A stretch of DNA of 64,000 nucleotides from Kiloniellales bacterium (lineage in GTDB: Bacteria > Pseudomonadota > Alphaproteobacteria > Kiloniellales > JAKSDN01). The DNA lies in the NCBI GenBank assembly GCA_028280455.1, contig JANQLT010000164.1:1-64000 (forward strand). The letters run 5' to 3'. The stretch's first letter is position 1. Each line of letters begins with the position of its first letter. Positions 9,025 through 20,346 of this stretch are shown piece by piece. The notes beneath the pieces were generated by a model. That model was not told the DNA's origin. It saw only the letters and a program-made list of their open reading frames with translations, and searched no databases. The position numbers and the translations under genes are program-made.

Positions 9025-9236
9025 AACGACCGCCCCCTCACCCAGCTCCGGCTAAGCTCGACCTGCGGTCTCACTAAGCCTGCGCAACCCTCTCCCACGT
9101 CGGGGGAGAGGGGATTCTCTGTAAGCCTGACAGCTTTGTGTTTCTTCCCTCTCCCCCGACGAGGGAGAGGGATGCGTAGCCTTGTCGAGGCCTTTGGCCG
9201 AGACCTAGGCGGAGCTGGGTGAGGGGGCGGTCGTTT
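9025..9236. repeat. Long inverted repeat, copy 2
   Basis: About 210 bp. The outer arms form a perfect dyad, AACGACCGCCCCCTCACCC on the left (from 9025) and its complement ending near 9235 on the right, with inner arms CCCTCTCCC/GGGAGAGGG. It fills the gap between the convergent AIM24 and TRAP-protein genes and would act as a bidirectional transcript end. Copy 1 at 7961-8150 shares both outer and inner sequence. Confidence 0.75.
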
Positions 9237-9262
9237 CCAGACCTAGCCCCACACCAACCCCG

Positions 9263-10288
9263 TCACTTCTTGTGCTTGGCGATCGCCGCGCGGGCGGCGG
9301 CCACGAGCGCCTTGCCGTCGACGTCCTTGGCGGCGACCTCCTCGATCCAGCGTTGGATCGGCTCGTCGGCGCGGTCGCGGAAGGCTTTCAGGAGCCCCTG
9401 GTCGAGGGCGATGATCTCGCTGCCGCTCTCGGCGGTGATGGCGCGGCCCTGGGGCTCGAACTCGTCCCAGACCCGGCCGACCTCGGCGGCGATGTTGATG
9501 CCGGAGTTGGCGTCGATGATCGCCCGCAGGTCGTCGGGCAGGCTCGCGTAGCGCTCCTTGTTCATGGCGAACATGAAGACGATGGTGCCGAAGCGGATCG
9601 AGTCGTGGCCTTCGATCGAAAACTTGGTGAGGTCTTGGATCTTGAAGGGCAGGACGATCTCGAAGGGGATCAGGGCGCCGTCGACCACGCCCTTGGAGAG
9701 CGCCTGCGGCAGGGCTGGCACGGGCATGCCGACCGGCTCGGCACCCCAGGACTCGATCATCCAGGCGCCGGTGCGCGAGGGGGTGCGCAGCTTCAGGCCC
9801 TTGAGGTCCTCGATCTTGCGGATCGGCCTCTCGACCATGTGGATGGCCTGGCCGGGGTGGACGTGCAGCAGGATCGGCTGGACGTCGGCGAAGTCCGGCG
9901 CCAGGTGCGCCTCGTAGAGATCCTGGATCGCCAGGTTGGTCGCCTCGGCGCTGTTCTCGTGCACGAAGGGCAGCTCGAAGACCTCGCTGCGGGTGAAGAC
10001 GCCGGGCGTGTAGCCGAGCACGGTCCAGATCATGTCGGCGACGCCGTCGCGGACCTGGCGGTAGAGCTCCGGCGGCTTGCCGCCGAGCGCCATGCTCGGG
10101 AAGATCTCGATCTTGATCCGGCCCTCGGACTGCGCCTCGACCCGCTCGGCCCAGGGCGCCAGGTACTTCGCGTGGGTCAGCGACTTGGGGCTCAGGAAGT
10201 GGTGCAGGGTGAGCGTGACCTCCTGCGCGCTTGCCGGCAGTGCCGTCAGGGACAGCAGGGTGGCGGCCAGGGCCAGTCGCTTGATCAT
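9263..10288 (-). CDS. TRAP transporter solute-binding protein, DctP family
   Basis: 341 residues. A Sec signal peptide (MIKRLALAATLLSLTALPASA) is cut near residue 21. The mature protein has DctP-family hallmarks: LTLHHFLSPKSLTH, WAERVEAQSEGRIKIEIFPS, LRTPSRTGAWMIESWGAEPV (the conserved arginine region that binds a carboxylate) and PFEIVLPFKIQDLTK. It would capture an organic acid in the periplasm for a Na+- or H+-driven DctQM permease. No dctQ or dctM gene is next to it, so it is an orphan binding protein here. Confidence 0.9.
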   Translation of the reverse strand: MIKRLALAATLLSLTALPASAQEVTLTLHHFLSPKSLTHAKYLAPWAERVEAQSEGRIKIEIFPSMALGGKPPELYRQVRDGVADMIWTVLGYTPGVFTRSEVFELPFVHENSAEATNLAIQDLYEAHLAPDFADVQPILLHVHPGQAIHMVERPIRKIEDLKGLKLRTPSRTGAWMIESWGAEPVGMPVPALPQALSKGVVDGALIPFEIVLPFKIQDLTKFSIEGHDSIRFGTIVFMFAMNKERYASLPDDLRAIIDANSGINIAAEVGRVWDEFEPQGRAITAESGSEIIALDQGLLKAFRDRADEPIQRWIEEVAAKDVDGKALVAAARAAIAKHKK

Positions 10289-10490
10289 CTCCTCGATCCT
10301 TCCCGATCTCGCTGCGCGGTTCGGGCCGCGCTGTCGTCCGAAGGCGCGAGCTTAGCGATGTCCGCGGCGCCAGCAAGGCGAATGCTATGAGCCACGAGCA
10401 TGGCCGGAACCGGGTTTGACACGGGCGGCCCGGCCGGCGTTGACCGCCGAGAGGACCGGCCATAGCCTTGCGTCCCGTGGGAGGCCAGAG

Positions 10491-11090
10491 ATGCGACGAT
10501 CCCTGCGCTGGTGCCTGGTCCTGCTGACCGTCCTCGGGCCGACGGCCGCCGCCGCCCAGGATGACGCGGATGTCTGTGCCGGCTCGGCCGACTACGTGGC
10601 GCGCGAGCGGGCCTGCGATCGGATCATCCTCGGCGGCGCGTACAGCGGCGCGGACCTGGCCTGGGCCTATGCCAACCGCTGCAAGGCGCTGCACAACCAG
10701 GACCAGTCGGAGGCCGCCGTGCTCGACTGCAGCTTCGCGCTGAGCCTCGAGCCCGGCATCTGGCAGGCCTACGACAACCGGGCCATCGCCAACCGAAAGC
10801 TGGGCCGCTTCGAGGAGGCCCTGAGCGACATCGACGAGGCCATGGCCCTGAACCCCGGGAACTTCGCGGGCCACGTCACCCGCGCCAACGTGCTCTGCAG
10901 CCTCGGTCGGACGCGGGAGGCCTTGGCGAGCTACGACCAGGCCATGGCCCACAACGTCCTGCCCGCTTTCGAATGGCAGGGCTTCCTGAAGGAGCGGGGC
11001 TTCTATCGGGGCGCCGTCGACGGCAAGTTCGGCCCGCAGTCGCGCAACGCCCTCTACGCCTGGGCCCGGGCCCACTGCAAGCCGGGCTGA
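10491..11090 (+). CDS. Exported TPR protein with C-terminal peptidoglycan-binding-like motif
   Basis: 199 residues from ATG 10491, after GGGAGG; an upstream in-frame start at 10416 would add residues before an obvious signal peptide ([22 protein letters not shown]). The mature part has two or three tetratricopeptide repeats ([59 protein letters not shown]). The last 35 residues, [20 protein letters not shown], match the core of peptidoglycan-binding domain 1. Four cysteines in the first half may form disulfides. Probably a periplasmic scaffold; target unknown. Seven bases separate its stop from the glycosylase start, so the two are likely co-transcribed. Confidence 0.82.
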   Translation: MRRSLRWCLVLLTVLGPTAAAAQDDADVCAGSADYVARERACDRIILGGAYSGADLAWAYANRCKALHNQDQSEAAVLDCSFALSLEPGIWQAYDNRAIANRKLGRFEEALSDIDEAMALNPGNFAGHVTRANVLCSLGRTREALASYDQAMAHNVLPAFEWQGFLKERGFYRGAVDGKFGPQSRNALYAWARAHCKPG

Positions 11091-11097
11091 CCCGGTC

Positions 11098-12015
11098 ATG
11101 CCCGAGCTGCCGGACGTCGCCATCTACATCGAGGCGCTGGAGGAGCGGATCCTGAGGCGGCCGCTGCAGGCGGTGCGGATCGCCAATCCCTTCCTGCTGC
11201 GCACCGCGCGCCCGCCGGTCAAGAGCGCCGAAGGCCGGCAGGTCGTGGCGCTGCGCCGCATCGGCAAGCGCATCGCCATCGGCATGGAAGAAGAGCTCTG
11301 GCTGGTGATCCATCTGATGATCGCCGGCCGTCTGCATTGGAAGGACGAGAGCGGTGCGGTGCTGCCCGGCAAGCGCGGCCTCGCCGGCTTCGACTTTCCC
11401 AACGGCACGCTGATCCTGACGGAAGCGGGTACCAAGCGCCGCGCCTCCTTGCATGTCGTCGATGGCGAGGCGGGCTTGGCCGGGCTCGATCCGGGCGGGC
11501 TGGAAGTCCTCGAGGCGAGCCTCGACGCCTTCGCCGCGGCGCTGACCCGCGAGGCCCACACCTTGAAGCGGGTGCTGACCGACCCGCGGACCTTCAGCGG
11601 CATCGGCAACGCCTACTCCGACGAGATCCTGCACCGCGCCCGGCTCTCGCCGATCGCCATGAGCGGCAAGCTGAGCGACGAGGAGATCGAGCGGCTCTAC
11701 GATGCGACCAAGGCGACGCTCCTGCACTGGACCGAGAGCTTCCGCGCCGAGCTGGCGAAGGGCTTCCCGGAGAAGGTGACGGCCTTTCGCCCCGGCATGG
11801 CGGCGCACGGCCGCTACGGCGAGCCCTGCCCGGACTGCGGCACGGCGATCCAGCGGATCCGCTATGCCAGCAACGAGACCAACTACTGCCCGCGCTGCCA
11901 GACCGGCGGTCAGATCTTGGCCGACCGTTCCCTTTCGCGCCTGCTCAAGGGCGACTGGCCGCGCTCCATCGAGGAACTGGAGCAGCGCAAGACGGGGCGC
12001 GGCGGCGGCCTTTAA
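11098..12015 (+). CDS. Formamidopyrimidine-DNA glycosylase family protein
   Basis: 305 residues. After Met removal the N-terminus is PELPDV: Pro2 (Schiff-base nucleophile) and Glu3 (acid) of the Fpg/Nei family are present, while the usual Glu6 is Asp. The C-terminus has the four-Cys zinc finger (CPDCGT near 242, then [10 protein letters not shown]), with [10 protein letters not shown] where typical Fpg has a GRGTHYCP-like segment. [16 protein letters not shown] is the helix-two-turn-helix. It removes damaged bases and nicks DNA in known relatives. It belongs to a divergent subgroup, so substrate preference may differ from classical MutM; I therefore give no symbol. Confidence 0.85.
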   Translation: MPELPDVAIYIEALEERILRRPLQAVRIANPFLLRTARPPVKSAEGRQVVALRRIGKRIAIGMEEELWLVIHLMIAGRLHWKDESGAVLPGKRGLAGFDFPNGTLILTEAGTKRRASLHVVDGEAGLAGLDPGGLEVLEASLDAFAAALTREAHTLKRVLTDPRTFSGIGNAYSDEILHRARLSPIAMSGKLSDEEIERLYDATKATLLHWTESFRAELAKGFPEKVTAFRPGMAAHGRYGEPCPDCGTAIQRIRYASNETNYCPRCQTGGQILADRSLSRLLKGDWPRSIEELEQRKTGRGGGL

Positions 12016-12095
12016 CGTCTGATTAACCAATCTCCTTGAGACTTTTCCTCAGGTATTCCGGGAGGCGCCCGCTTTGCGGGCAGACCAGGGGAAGC

Positions 12096-13616
<1,521 letters not shown>

Positions 13617-13856
13617 GGGCTGGCGTCACGGTCGGCAAGATACTGCGAAGCTAAACCTCGTCGCGGTCGTCGTTGGGCTACGCCGACAAGGATCCGACAG
13701 ACAGTCGATCATGGTGCCCAATAGCTACAAACCATCAAATGCCAAGCAATTCAAACAAGATGATTTCGAAATCCACCACTACCGACTCTTCAACAAATCA
13801 ATTTGTATATATCACTCAAATGCAACAGTAGAATACAGACTTAAGGGGCAGTGTCC

Positions 13857-15725
13857 TCAAGGCAACGTACGTGCATACTTATCCATGAATTCAGCCAGCG
13901 CAAGTTCAGACGCCACGGAGATTATGGTCAAAACAATGCTGAGAAGAACGAAATACACTCGAGAGGCCGCAGCACGGTCTGTCACATGCGGAACATATAC
14001 AATCCTTGAGAAAGAAATAAAAGTAGAAGTTAGAATAAGAATGATAGAGAGCTGAAATGCGTGAAATTGAGAAGGCAGAAAATCAGTGAACTGCTCTCCC
14101 TTCAAGAGGTCATTGTAGGCTGGTACAAGTAGAGCAATAATCAACGCAAGGCCTGATAATAGCATAGGAGTGGTGTTCTCAAAAATGAACTCAAAAACAC
14201 GCTGTGAAGGAGGCGCTACCGTGCCTTTCCTATCTTCGCCATATTCGTCCAGATTCGGAAACAACGACGGGACGTTCGCATCATCCTCATCAGTCTTCCT
14301 GCCAACAAGTATGGCCTTGACTGAACCAAGGAACCTTTTCAGGACCGGTCGCAGGATGAGAGAGAAATGACAATAGACATCCGACATCGGTACGAAGATG
14401 ACGAGAAAAAATACTACAGCAAACAAGACCAGAGAATCCAGCGACCGAATTGGGCCTGGCAGAAACATCTTTATAAAATGAAGATCTGATATCCATACTA
14501 TTATAAGCAAAACTCCAAATATAATCAATCCTATAAAAACAAAAGCCAATATCTTTGCAATCTGCAAGCTGAGTTCCAGTGTAATTGTCCAAAATCTCCT
14601 CAGCAGTCGCTCTTCTACGAGCGCGCGGGAGTCGGATTCTATACTTGAACTAACTATTTTTGTATAGTTCTTCCTGGCCGTCAGTGCGATAACAAAGAGC
14701 GCCGATCCGAATAACAGCCCTACGGAATGATCGAACTTCTGGTAAATCATATAGGTGAGAAGCCCAACAACAAAATAGAAAATGAAGAAAGGCTCGAGAA
14801 ATCGCAATCCGATCTTTATAAAATCTAAAGCTGGATCGTTCTTGTTGGGGTCTTCTGGATGTTCTTCTAAAAGCCGATTATAATGTCTCTGACCAATACG
14901 CGCTGCAAGAAAAGCTAATGAAGAAACTACAAAAAATACCATCAAAACTACAAATATAGTCCTCTCATCTTGAAGGTTCTTTTCATGAAAATCAGATTTG
15001 AGTTTTTGCTCGTGTAGTTTTGAATTGGCATTCCCAATGAAACCGAGGGATTTAAGTATGATAGCCAACGCCAGCATATCTACTGCCACCAATGCAGCCT
15101 GGAAATTTCGATGAAGAAATCGCTGAATTCGGCTTATCGAAGGTCTGAGCATTGGCTGTTTTGGTTCATTATTCGAAGTCTGGTATAAAATTCTATTGAA
15201 TAACAATATGAAGTGGCAGACGTATTCAATCATGCAGTAGACGATCGTCGCAAGGGCGGGCAATTTTTCTTCATTGTTTTCCTCTCCGGACGTGCCTTGT
15301 CTTTCCTTGGAGACGGGCCGAGAATCGATTTTATCTGAATAAATATTCCACACAATGACAACAGCAACGACACCGACTATGACTCGTATATGTAGCTTGA
15401 ACATATCAAAAATCGCGGTGACTGTATCTTTGAGGTTCAAGTCTGGAAAGTGGCTTGCTAGTTCGAGTAGAAGGGCTTGTATCTTATTCAAAAATTGTTC
15501 AAATATCAGGTACTCAATTGTGATGTCGATCGTTTCGATGTAGACCCACAATAGTCCCGCGTGCCACAGGCCGTTGCAAATTCCCCAGGCGATGAGATCA
15601 ATTGTGCGTTCCGCCCGGAATTTTTCTGATTTTGCTAAAGTTAGGCCAATGACATCAATTGATACAACGACACTCACGACTAGATATACAAAGCCCAGTG
15701 TGATTATATTTGTATTTGGTTCCAT
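13857..15725 (-). CDS. Large polytopic membrane protein of unknown family in an AT-rich island
   Basis: 622 residues with about 13 predicted membrane helices, starting at residues 9-30 and 43-63 and ending at 565-590 and 598-618. Between helices are charged loops of 20-60 residues, the longest near 130-155 and 455-520. Base composition is far more AT-rich than both flanks and codon use differs, which points to recent transfer. No family motif that I recognise: no Walker, no ABC, no P-loop, no clear transporter signature. It is alone on its strand; the neighbours are a histidine kinase and an MFS permease. The ribosome site before ATG 15725 is weak. Confidence 0.7.
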   Translation of the reverse strand: MEPNTNIITLGFVYLVVSVVVSIDVIGLTLAKSEKFRAERTIDLIAWGICNGLWHAGLLWVYIETIDITIEYLIFEQFLNKIQALLLELASHFPDLNLKDTVTAIFDMFKLHIRVIVGVVAVVIVWNIYSDKIDSRPVSKERQGTSGEENNEEKLPALATIVYCMIEYVCHFILLFNRILYQTSNNEPKQPMLRPSISRIQRFLHRNFQAALVAVDMLALAIILKSLGFIGNANSKLHEQKLKSDFHEKNLQDERTIFVVLMVFFVVSSLAFLAARIGQRHYNRLLEEHPEDPNKNDPALDFIKIGLRFLEPFFIFYFVVGLLTYMIYQKFDHSVGLLFGSALFVIALTARKNYTKIVSSSIESDSRALVEERLLRRFWTITLELSLQIAKILAFVFIGLIIFGVLLIIVWISDLHFIKMFLPGPIRSLDSLVLFAVVFFLVIFVPMSDVYCHFSLILRPVLKRFLGSVKAILVGRKTDEDDANVPSLFPNLDEYGEDRKGTVAPPSQRVFEFIFENTTPMLLSGLALIIALLVPAYNDLLKGEQFTDFLPSQFHAFQLSIILILTSTFISFSRIVYVPHVTDRAAASRVYFVLLSIVLTIISVASELALAEFMDKYARTLP

Positions 15726-16016
15726 GATGGGTTTCTGCGCTCGAGTTAGAGTGTGCGGATAGTGCGAAGGTTGCGCACTTAAGATCGCATTGAAGAATTA
15801 TAACTGCAGCTTAGGGCAGTTGATTCAGAAATGCGAGTTTTCTTACTGGAAAGGATTCATGTGACTCAAGGAAGAGCAGGATGAGTTTGGAGTAGAAAGG
15901 TTGGGTGTTGGGCGCGAAAAGTTGATGTAGAATGAATTTTGGCGCCGTCAATATCTACGTTGTGAGGCTATTATTATTATGGAAGTGACCCGGCGTCCTG
16001 AATTTACTCTACTTGC
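15726..16016. other. AT-rich gene-free gap, edge of the island
   Basis: About 290 bp, AT-rich, between the start of the 622-residue membrane protein and the end of the MFS gene. It should hold the promoter of the membrane-protein gene. I see no coding frame, direct repeats, attachment-site-like duplication or tRNA remnant. GC content returns to the local level at about 16020, which marks the right border of the island. Confidence 0.5.
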
Positions 16017-17186
16017 TTATTGAAGAGACTTTTTCGGCAGGCACAGCATTACAAGGAAAGCCCCGTAGAAGGCCGCCAGGGTCAGCGGCAGGCCGTTGGG
16101 GCCGATCTGCTCCATCAGGCCGCCGGCGACCGGCGCGCCGATCATGCCGCCGACGCCCCACATGACGGCGAAGCCGGCGTTGCCGGCCAGCAGCATGGCG
16201 CCGGTGAAGCGGTCGCCCAGCTCGGCCATGATCACCGGATAGATGCCGAAGGCAACGGCCCCCCACAGGAACAGCAGCGGCCAGAGCAGCAGCGGGTGGC
16301 CGACCGCCCAGGGCAGCAGCGCCGCGCCGAGGATCGTCGCGACCACGCAGGCGGCCATCAGCAGGCGCCGCGGGAAGCGGTCGGCCAGCCAGCCCATGGG
16401 GAACTGGAACAGCACGTTGCCGGACACCAGCACGCCGACCGCCAGGGCCGCCGTCGCCTCCTCCAGGCCGACGCGCAGGCCGTAGACCGGCATCAGCGCC
16501 AGGACCGCGGAATCGAACAGCGCCATGATGCCGACCGCCACCAGGAGCAGCGGCGCGGCCCGCGCGAAGGCGCGGATCGAGGCATGCTCCTCGCGGTCGA
16601 AGGCCGGCACCCGGCGGCGCACCGGCAGCAGCAGGACGAGGATCAGCAGCGGCGCCGCCGCGCCGACCAGGAAGGGCGTCCAGCCGCTCGAGCCGATCTC
16701 GGCGATGACGAAGGGCCCGACGGCGAAGCCGGCCGCCAGCACGGTCGTGTAGGCGCCCATGATGCGGCCGCGGTTGTGCGGCTTGGCGAGCTGGTTGATC
16801 CAGGTCTCGCTGACGATGAACAGGCCGTCGACGAAGACGCCGAGCAGGAAGCGCAGCAGGAACCAGGCCTCCAGCGAGCGCGTCGCGCCGAGCAGCAGCA
16901 TGATCACGGCGGCGGAGACGGTGAAGACGATCGACAGGTTCCAGGCGCCGAAGCGCTTGGCGATGCCCGGGATGAAGGGCGCCGAGACGATGATGCCCAG
17001 GGGCGTCATGGCGGCGTTGAGGCCGATCATGCCGGCGCCGACGCCCTGCGCCTCGAGCACCAGCGAGAGCAGCGGGTAGGTGAGGCCGAGGGTGATGGCG
17101 AAGACGCCCATCATCGCGATGGTCGCGGCGATCGGCAGCCAGTCGATCGGCTCGGCCTGGGCGCTCCTGTCCTGTACCTGGCTCAT
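16017..17186 (-). CDS. MFS permease
   Basis: 389 residues from ATG 17186 (MSQVQDRS). An upstream in-frame start at 17363 would add a basic, non-membrane lead and is rejected. Twelve membrane helices are visible. The first is ATIAMMGVFAITLGLTYPLL, and GWLADRFPRRLLM at about 2/3 of the length is an MFS inter-helix basic motif (GxLaDrxGrr type). A KRFGAWNLSIVF segment follows helix 2. Substrate is unknown; drug or small-molecule efflux and sugar uptake are both possible. It stands alone, divergent from the M28 peptidase gene. Confidence 0.88.
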   Translation of the reverse strand: MSQVQDRSAQAEPIDWLPIAATIAMMGVFAITLGLTYPLLSLVLEAQGVGAGMIGLNAAMTPLGIIVSAPFIPGIAKRFGAWNLSIVFTVSAAVIMLLLGATRSLEAWFLLRFLLGVFVDGLFIVSETWINQLAKPHNRGRIMGAYTTVLAAGFAVGPFVIAEIGSSGWTPFLVGAAAPLLILVLLLPVRRRVPAFDREEHASIRAFARAAPLLLVAVGIMALFDSAVLALMPVYGLRVGLEEATAALAVGVLVSGNVLFQFPMGWLADRFPRRLLMAACVVATILGAALLPWAVGHPLLLWPLLFLWGAVAFGIYPVIMAELGDRFTGAMLLAGNAGFAVMWGVGGMIGAPVAGGLMEQIGPNGLPLTLAAFYGAFLVMLCLPKKSLQ

Positions 17187-17424
17187 CGGCGCTCGCGCAT
17201 AGCCACTCCGGGGCCTTCCAACGGTGTCCTGCGGCGAAGCCGCCCGCCGGCGCGCGCCGATGGCCTCAGCTTTAGCGCGAAAGCGCGGGGGCGGCCAGCC
17301 CGCCGCCGCAACGCCGGGCCGCCGACAAAGCGGTTGAAATCTTGGCGGATATCGGGGAGCCACTAAGTTCTAGGGAGCGGGCGGCGCGCCGCTGGGTGCT
17401 CGGCTCCGCAGGGAAGGGGTTTTG

Positions 17425-20325
17425 ATGCGACAGCTAACGTTTCTCGCCGTGCTCCTGGTCGCGCTGCCGGCCGCCGCGCAGGCAACCGACGTGGCCGGGC
17501 CGATCTCCGGCGTGCGGCAGCTCACCTTCGAGGGCGCCCGGGCGGGCGAAGGCTACTTCTCCGCCGACGGCAAGCGCATGATCTTCCAGAGCGAGCGGGA
17601 GCCGGGCAATCCCTTCTACCAGATGTATCTGCTCGACCTGGAGACCGGCGACGTCGAGCGGCTCTCGCCGGGTATCGGCAAGACCACCTGCGGCTGGCTG
17701 CACCCGGACGGCCGGCGCGCGCTCTTCGCCTCGACCCAGCTCGACCCCGAGGCCGAAGCCAAGATGCAGGCCGAGCTCGACTTCCGGGCCTCGGGCCAGA
17801 GCCGGCGCTACGCCTGGGACTACGACCCGACCTACGAGATCATGGAGGTCGACATCGAGACCGGCGCCGCCCGGCGCCTGACCGACGTCGAGGGCTACGA
17901 CGCGGAAGGCGCCTACTCGCCCGACGGCGAGCGCATCGTCTTCGCCTCGAACCGGGCGGCCTACGCCGCCGAGCTGACGCCCGAGGCCGCCGAGCGGCTC
18001 GAGCGCGATCCGGCCCACTTCATGGAGATCTACGTGATGGACGCCGACGGCGGCAACGTCCGGCAGCTCACCGCGGCGCCGGGCTACGACGGCGGCCCCT
18101 TCTGGAGCGCGGACGGCAGCCGGATCACCTGGCGCCGCTTCTCCGCAGACGGCGCACGCGCCGAGATCTACAGCATGAAGGCCGACGGCACGGAGCAGCG
18201 GCGGCTGACCGAGCTCGGCGTGCTGTCCTGGGCGCCCTTCTTCCATCCCTCCGGCGACTATCTGATCTTCGCGACCAACCTGCAGGGCTTCGCGAACTTC
18301 GAGCTCTACATGGTCGATGCCGAGGGCCAGCGCGAGCCGGTGCGGGTGACCGACCGCGAGGGCTTCGACGGGCTGGCGACCTTCTCGCCGGACGGCCGGA
18401 CCCTGAGCTGGACCTCGAACGCCACGCCCGAGCGCCGGAGCCAGATCTTCCTGGCGCGCTGGGACCACGAGGCGGCCTTGCGCCTGCTCGCCGAGGCGCC
18501 CCTGCGCAAGCGGGCCGCCTCGCCGGTCGAGGGGACGGAGCCGGCGATCAGCCCGGCCGACCTGCGCCGCCATGTCGAGGCGCTCACCTCGGACGAGATG
18601 AACGGCCGGCTGACCGGCACCGAGGGCGAGCGGCTGGCCACCGCCTACGTCGCCGAGTCCTTCGCCGGCCTCGGCCTGGCGCCGGCCGGCGACGACGGCG
18701 CGATGTTCCAGGCCTTCGACTTCACCGCCGGCGTCTCCCTGGCCGAGGGCAACGCGCTGACGGTCTCGGTCGACGGCGAGGCCGAGAGCCTGGCGCTCGA
18801 GCGGAGCTGGCGGCCGCTGGCCTTCTCGCGCACCGGCGCGGCCGAGGAGGCCTCGCTGCTCTTCGCCGGCTACGGCCTGGTGGCCCCCGCCGACGGCGAG
18901 TCCGCCGCCCTGGACAGCTACGGCGACCTCGACGCCACGGGCAAATGGGTGCTGCTCTGGCGCGGCATGCCGGGCGATCTGAGCGCCGAGCGGCGTACCT
19001 ATCTCTCGCGCTTCGCCGACCTGCGCTACAAGGCCGCGGTCGCCAAGTCCCGCGGCGCCGCCGGCGTGATCTTCGCGCCGCCGCCGCGCGACAGCTTCGA
19101 GGACGCGCTGCCGCGCCTGGCCTACGAGGCGACCTCCGGGGTTTCCGGCCTGCCCGTCGCCGCCGTCAGCCGCGCCGCCGCGGCGCGCATGCTGAGCATC
19201 CTCGGCGACGACCTGGCCGGGATGACCGAGACGATCGAAGCGGGCGAGCAGGCCGGGCGCGACCTGATCGGCGTCACCGCCAGCGCCACGGTCGCGCTCG
19301 ACTTCGAGAAGCGGTCCGGGCGCAACGTGCTGGCCCGGCTCGAGCTCGACGGGCTCGAGGAGGGCGGCCTGCCGCCGCTCTACATCGGCGCCCATGTCGA
19401 CCACCTGGGACGCGGCGAGACCTCCGGCTCGTTGGCGCGCTCCGGCGAAGAAGACCAGATCCATCGCGGCGCCGACGACAACGCCTCCGGCGTCGCGGCC
19501 ATGATCGAGGTGGCGCAGAAGCTCGCCGCCGACCAAGCCGCGGGCAAGCTCGCCGGCAAGCGCGACCTGGTCTTCGCCGCCTGGTCCGGCGAGGAGCTGG
19601 GCCTGCTGGGCGCCTCTCACTTCGTCCAGGCCGAGACCGAGCGCCACGGCAGCGAGTCGTTGGCCGACCTGGTCAGCGCCTACCTCAACATGGACATGGT
19701 CGGCCGTCTCGAGGACCGGCTCGTCGCCTCCGGCCTCGGCTCCTCCGACATCTGGCCGCGCGAGATCGAGCGGCGCAACGCGGTGATCGGCCTGCCGATC
19801 GTCACCACCTCGGACAGCTACCTGCCGACCGACGCCACGGCTTTCTACCTCTCGGGCGTGCCGATCCTGTCGCTCTTCACCGGCGCCCACGAGGACTACC
19901 ACACGCCCCGCGACACGGCGGACAAGCTGAACTACGAGGGCCTGCGCGACATCGCCCGCTTCGTCGCCCTGGTCGCCCGCTCGCGGGTCCTGGAGGCGGA
20001 GGAGCCGGTCTACCTGGAGGTCGCGCGGCCCGAGGGCCAGTCGAACCGGCGCATGAGCAACGTCTTCCTCGGCACGATCCCCGACTATGCCCAGGAGGGC
20101 CAGGTCGGCGTGCTGCTGTCGGGCGTGGTCAAGGACGGGCCGGCCGAGAGCGCGGGCCTGCAGGGCGGCGACGTGGTCGTCGGCCTGGCCGGCCAGGCGC
20201 TGGAGAACATCTACGACTACGTCCGCACCCTGAACGGCCTCAAGCCCGGCGAGACGGTCGAGATCGCCGTCGAGCGCAACGGCCAGCGCCAGGTCTTCCC
20301 GATCACGCCGGCCCTGCGCAACTGA
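17425..20325 (+). CDS. Exported beta-propeller / PA / M28 aminopeptidase / PDZ protein
   Basis: 966 residues from ATG 17425, after GGGAAGGGG; an adjacent TTG at 17422 is less well spaced. Signal peptide about 1-20. Residues 30-350 hold TolB/PD40-like propeller repeats (GYFSADGKRMIFQSE, GAYSPDGERIVFASN, TFSPDGRTLSWTSN). Residues about 490-600 look like a protease-associated domain. Residues 640-855 are an M28 zinc peptidase with all ligands: GAHVDHLG, ADDNASG, SGEELGLLG, NMDMVG and DYHTPRDT. Residues 870-966 form a PDZ domain (VVKDGPAESAGLQGGDVV). Likely a periplasmic or secreted aminopeptidase that degrades peptides. Confidence 0.9.
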   Translation: MRQLTFLAVLLVALPAAAQATDVAGPISGVRQLTFEGARAGEGYFSADGKRMIFQSEREPGNPFYQMYLLDLETGDVERLSPGIGKTTCGWLHPDGRRALFASTQLDPEAEAKMQAELDFRASGQSRRYAWDYDPTYEIMEVDIETGAARRLTDVEGYDAEGAYSPDGERIVFASNRAAYAAELTPEAAERLERDPAHFMEIYVMDADGGNVRQLTAAPGYDGGPFWSADGSRITWRRFSADGARAEIYSMKADGTEQRRLTELGVLSWAPFFHPSGDYLIFATNLQGFANFELYMVDAEGQREPVRVTDREGFDGLATFSPDGRTLSWTSNATPERRSQIFLARWDHEAALRLLAEAPLRKRAASPVEGTEPAISPADLRRHVEALTSDEMNGRLTGTEGERLATAYVAESFAGLGLAPAGDDGAMFQAFDFTAGVSLAEGNALTVSVDGEAESLALERSWRPLAFSRTGAAEEASLLFAGYGLVAPADGESAALDSYGDLDATGKWVLLWRGMPGDLSAERRTYLSRFADLRYKAAVAKSRGAAGVIFAPPPRDSFEDALPRLAYEATSGVSGLPVAAVSRAAAARMLSILGDDLAGMTETIEAGEQAGRDLIGVTASATVALDFEKRSGRNVLARLELDGLEEGGLPPLYIGAHVDHLGRGETSGSLARSGEEDQIHRGADDNASGVAAMIEVAQKLAADQAAGKLAGKRDLVFAAWSGEELGLLGASHFVQAETERHGSESLADLVSAYLNMDMVGRLEDRLVASGLGSSDIWPREIERRNAVIGLPIVTTSDSYLPTDATAFYLSGVPILSLFTGAHEDYHTPRDTADKLNYEGLRDIARFVALVARSRVLEAEEPVYLEVARPEGQSNRRMSNVFLGTIPDYAQEGQVGVLLSGVVKDGPAESAGLQGGDVVVGLAGQALENIYDYVRTLNGLKPGETVEIAVERNGQRQVFPITPALRN

Positions 20326-20346
20326 TCCCGTGTGCCTCGGCTCGCC

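Noticed and set aside
13711-14055. 114-codon plus-strand frame at the left edge of the AT-rich island
   Set aside because: It overlaps the 3' end of the 622-residue gene in antisense, has no clear ribosome site and its peptide resembles no domain; the AT-rich island makes such chance frames likely.
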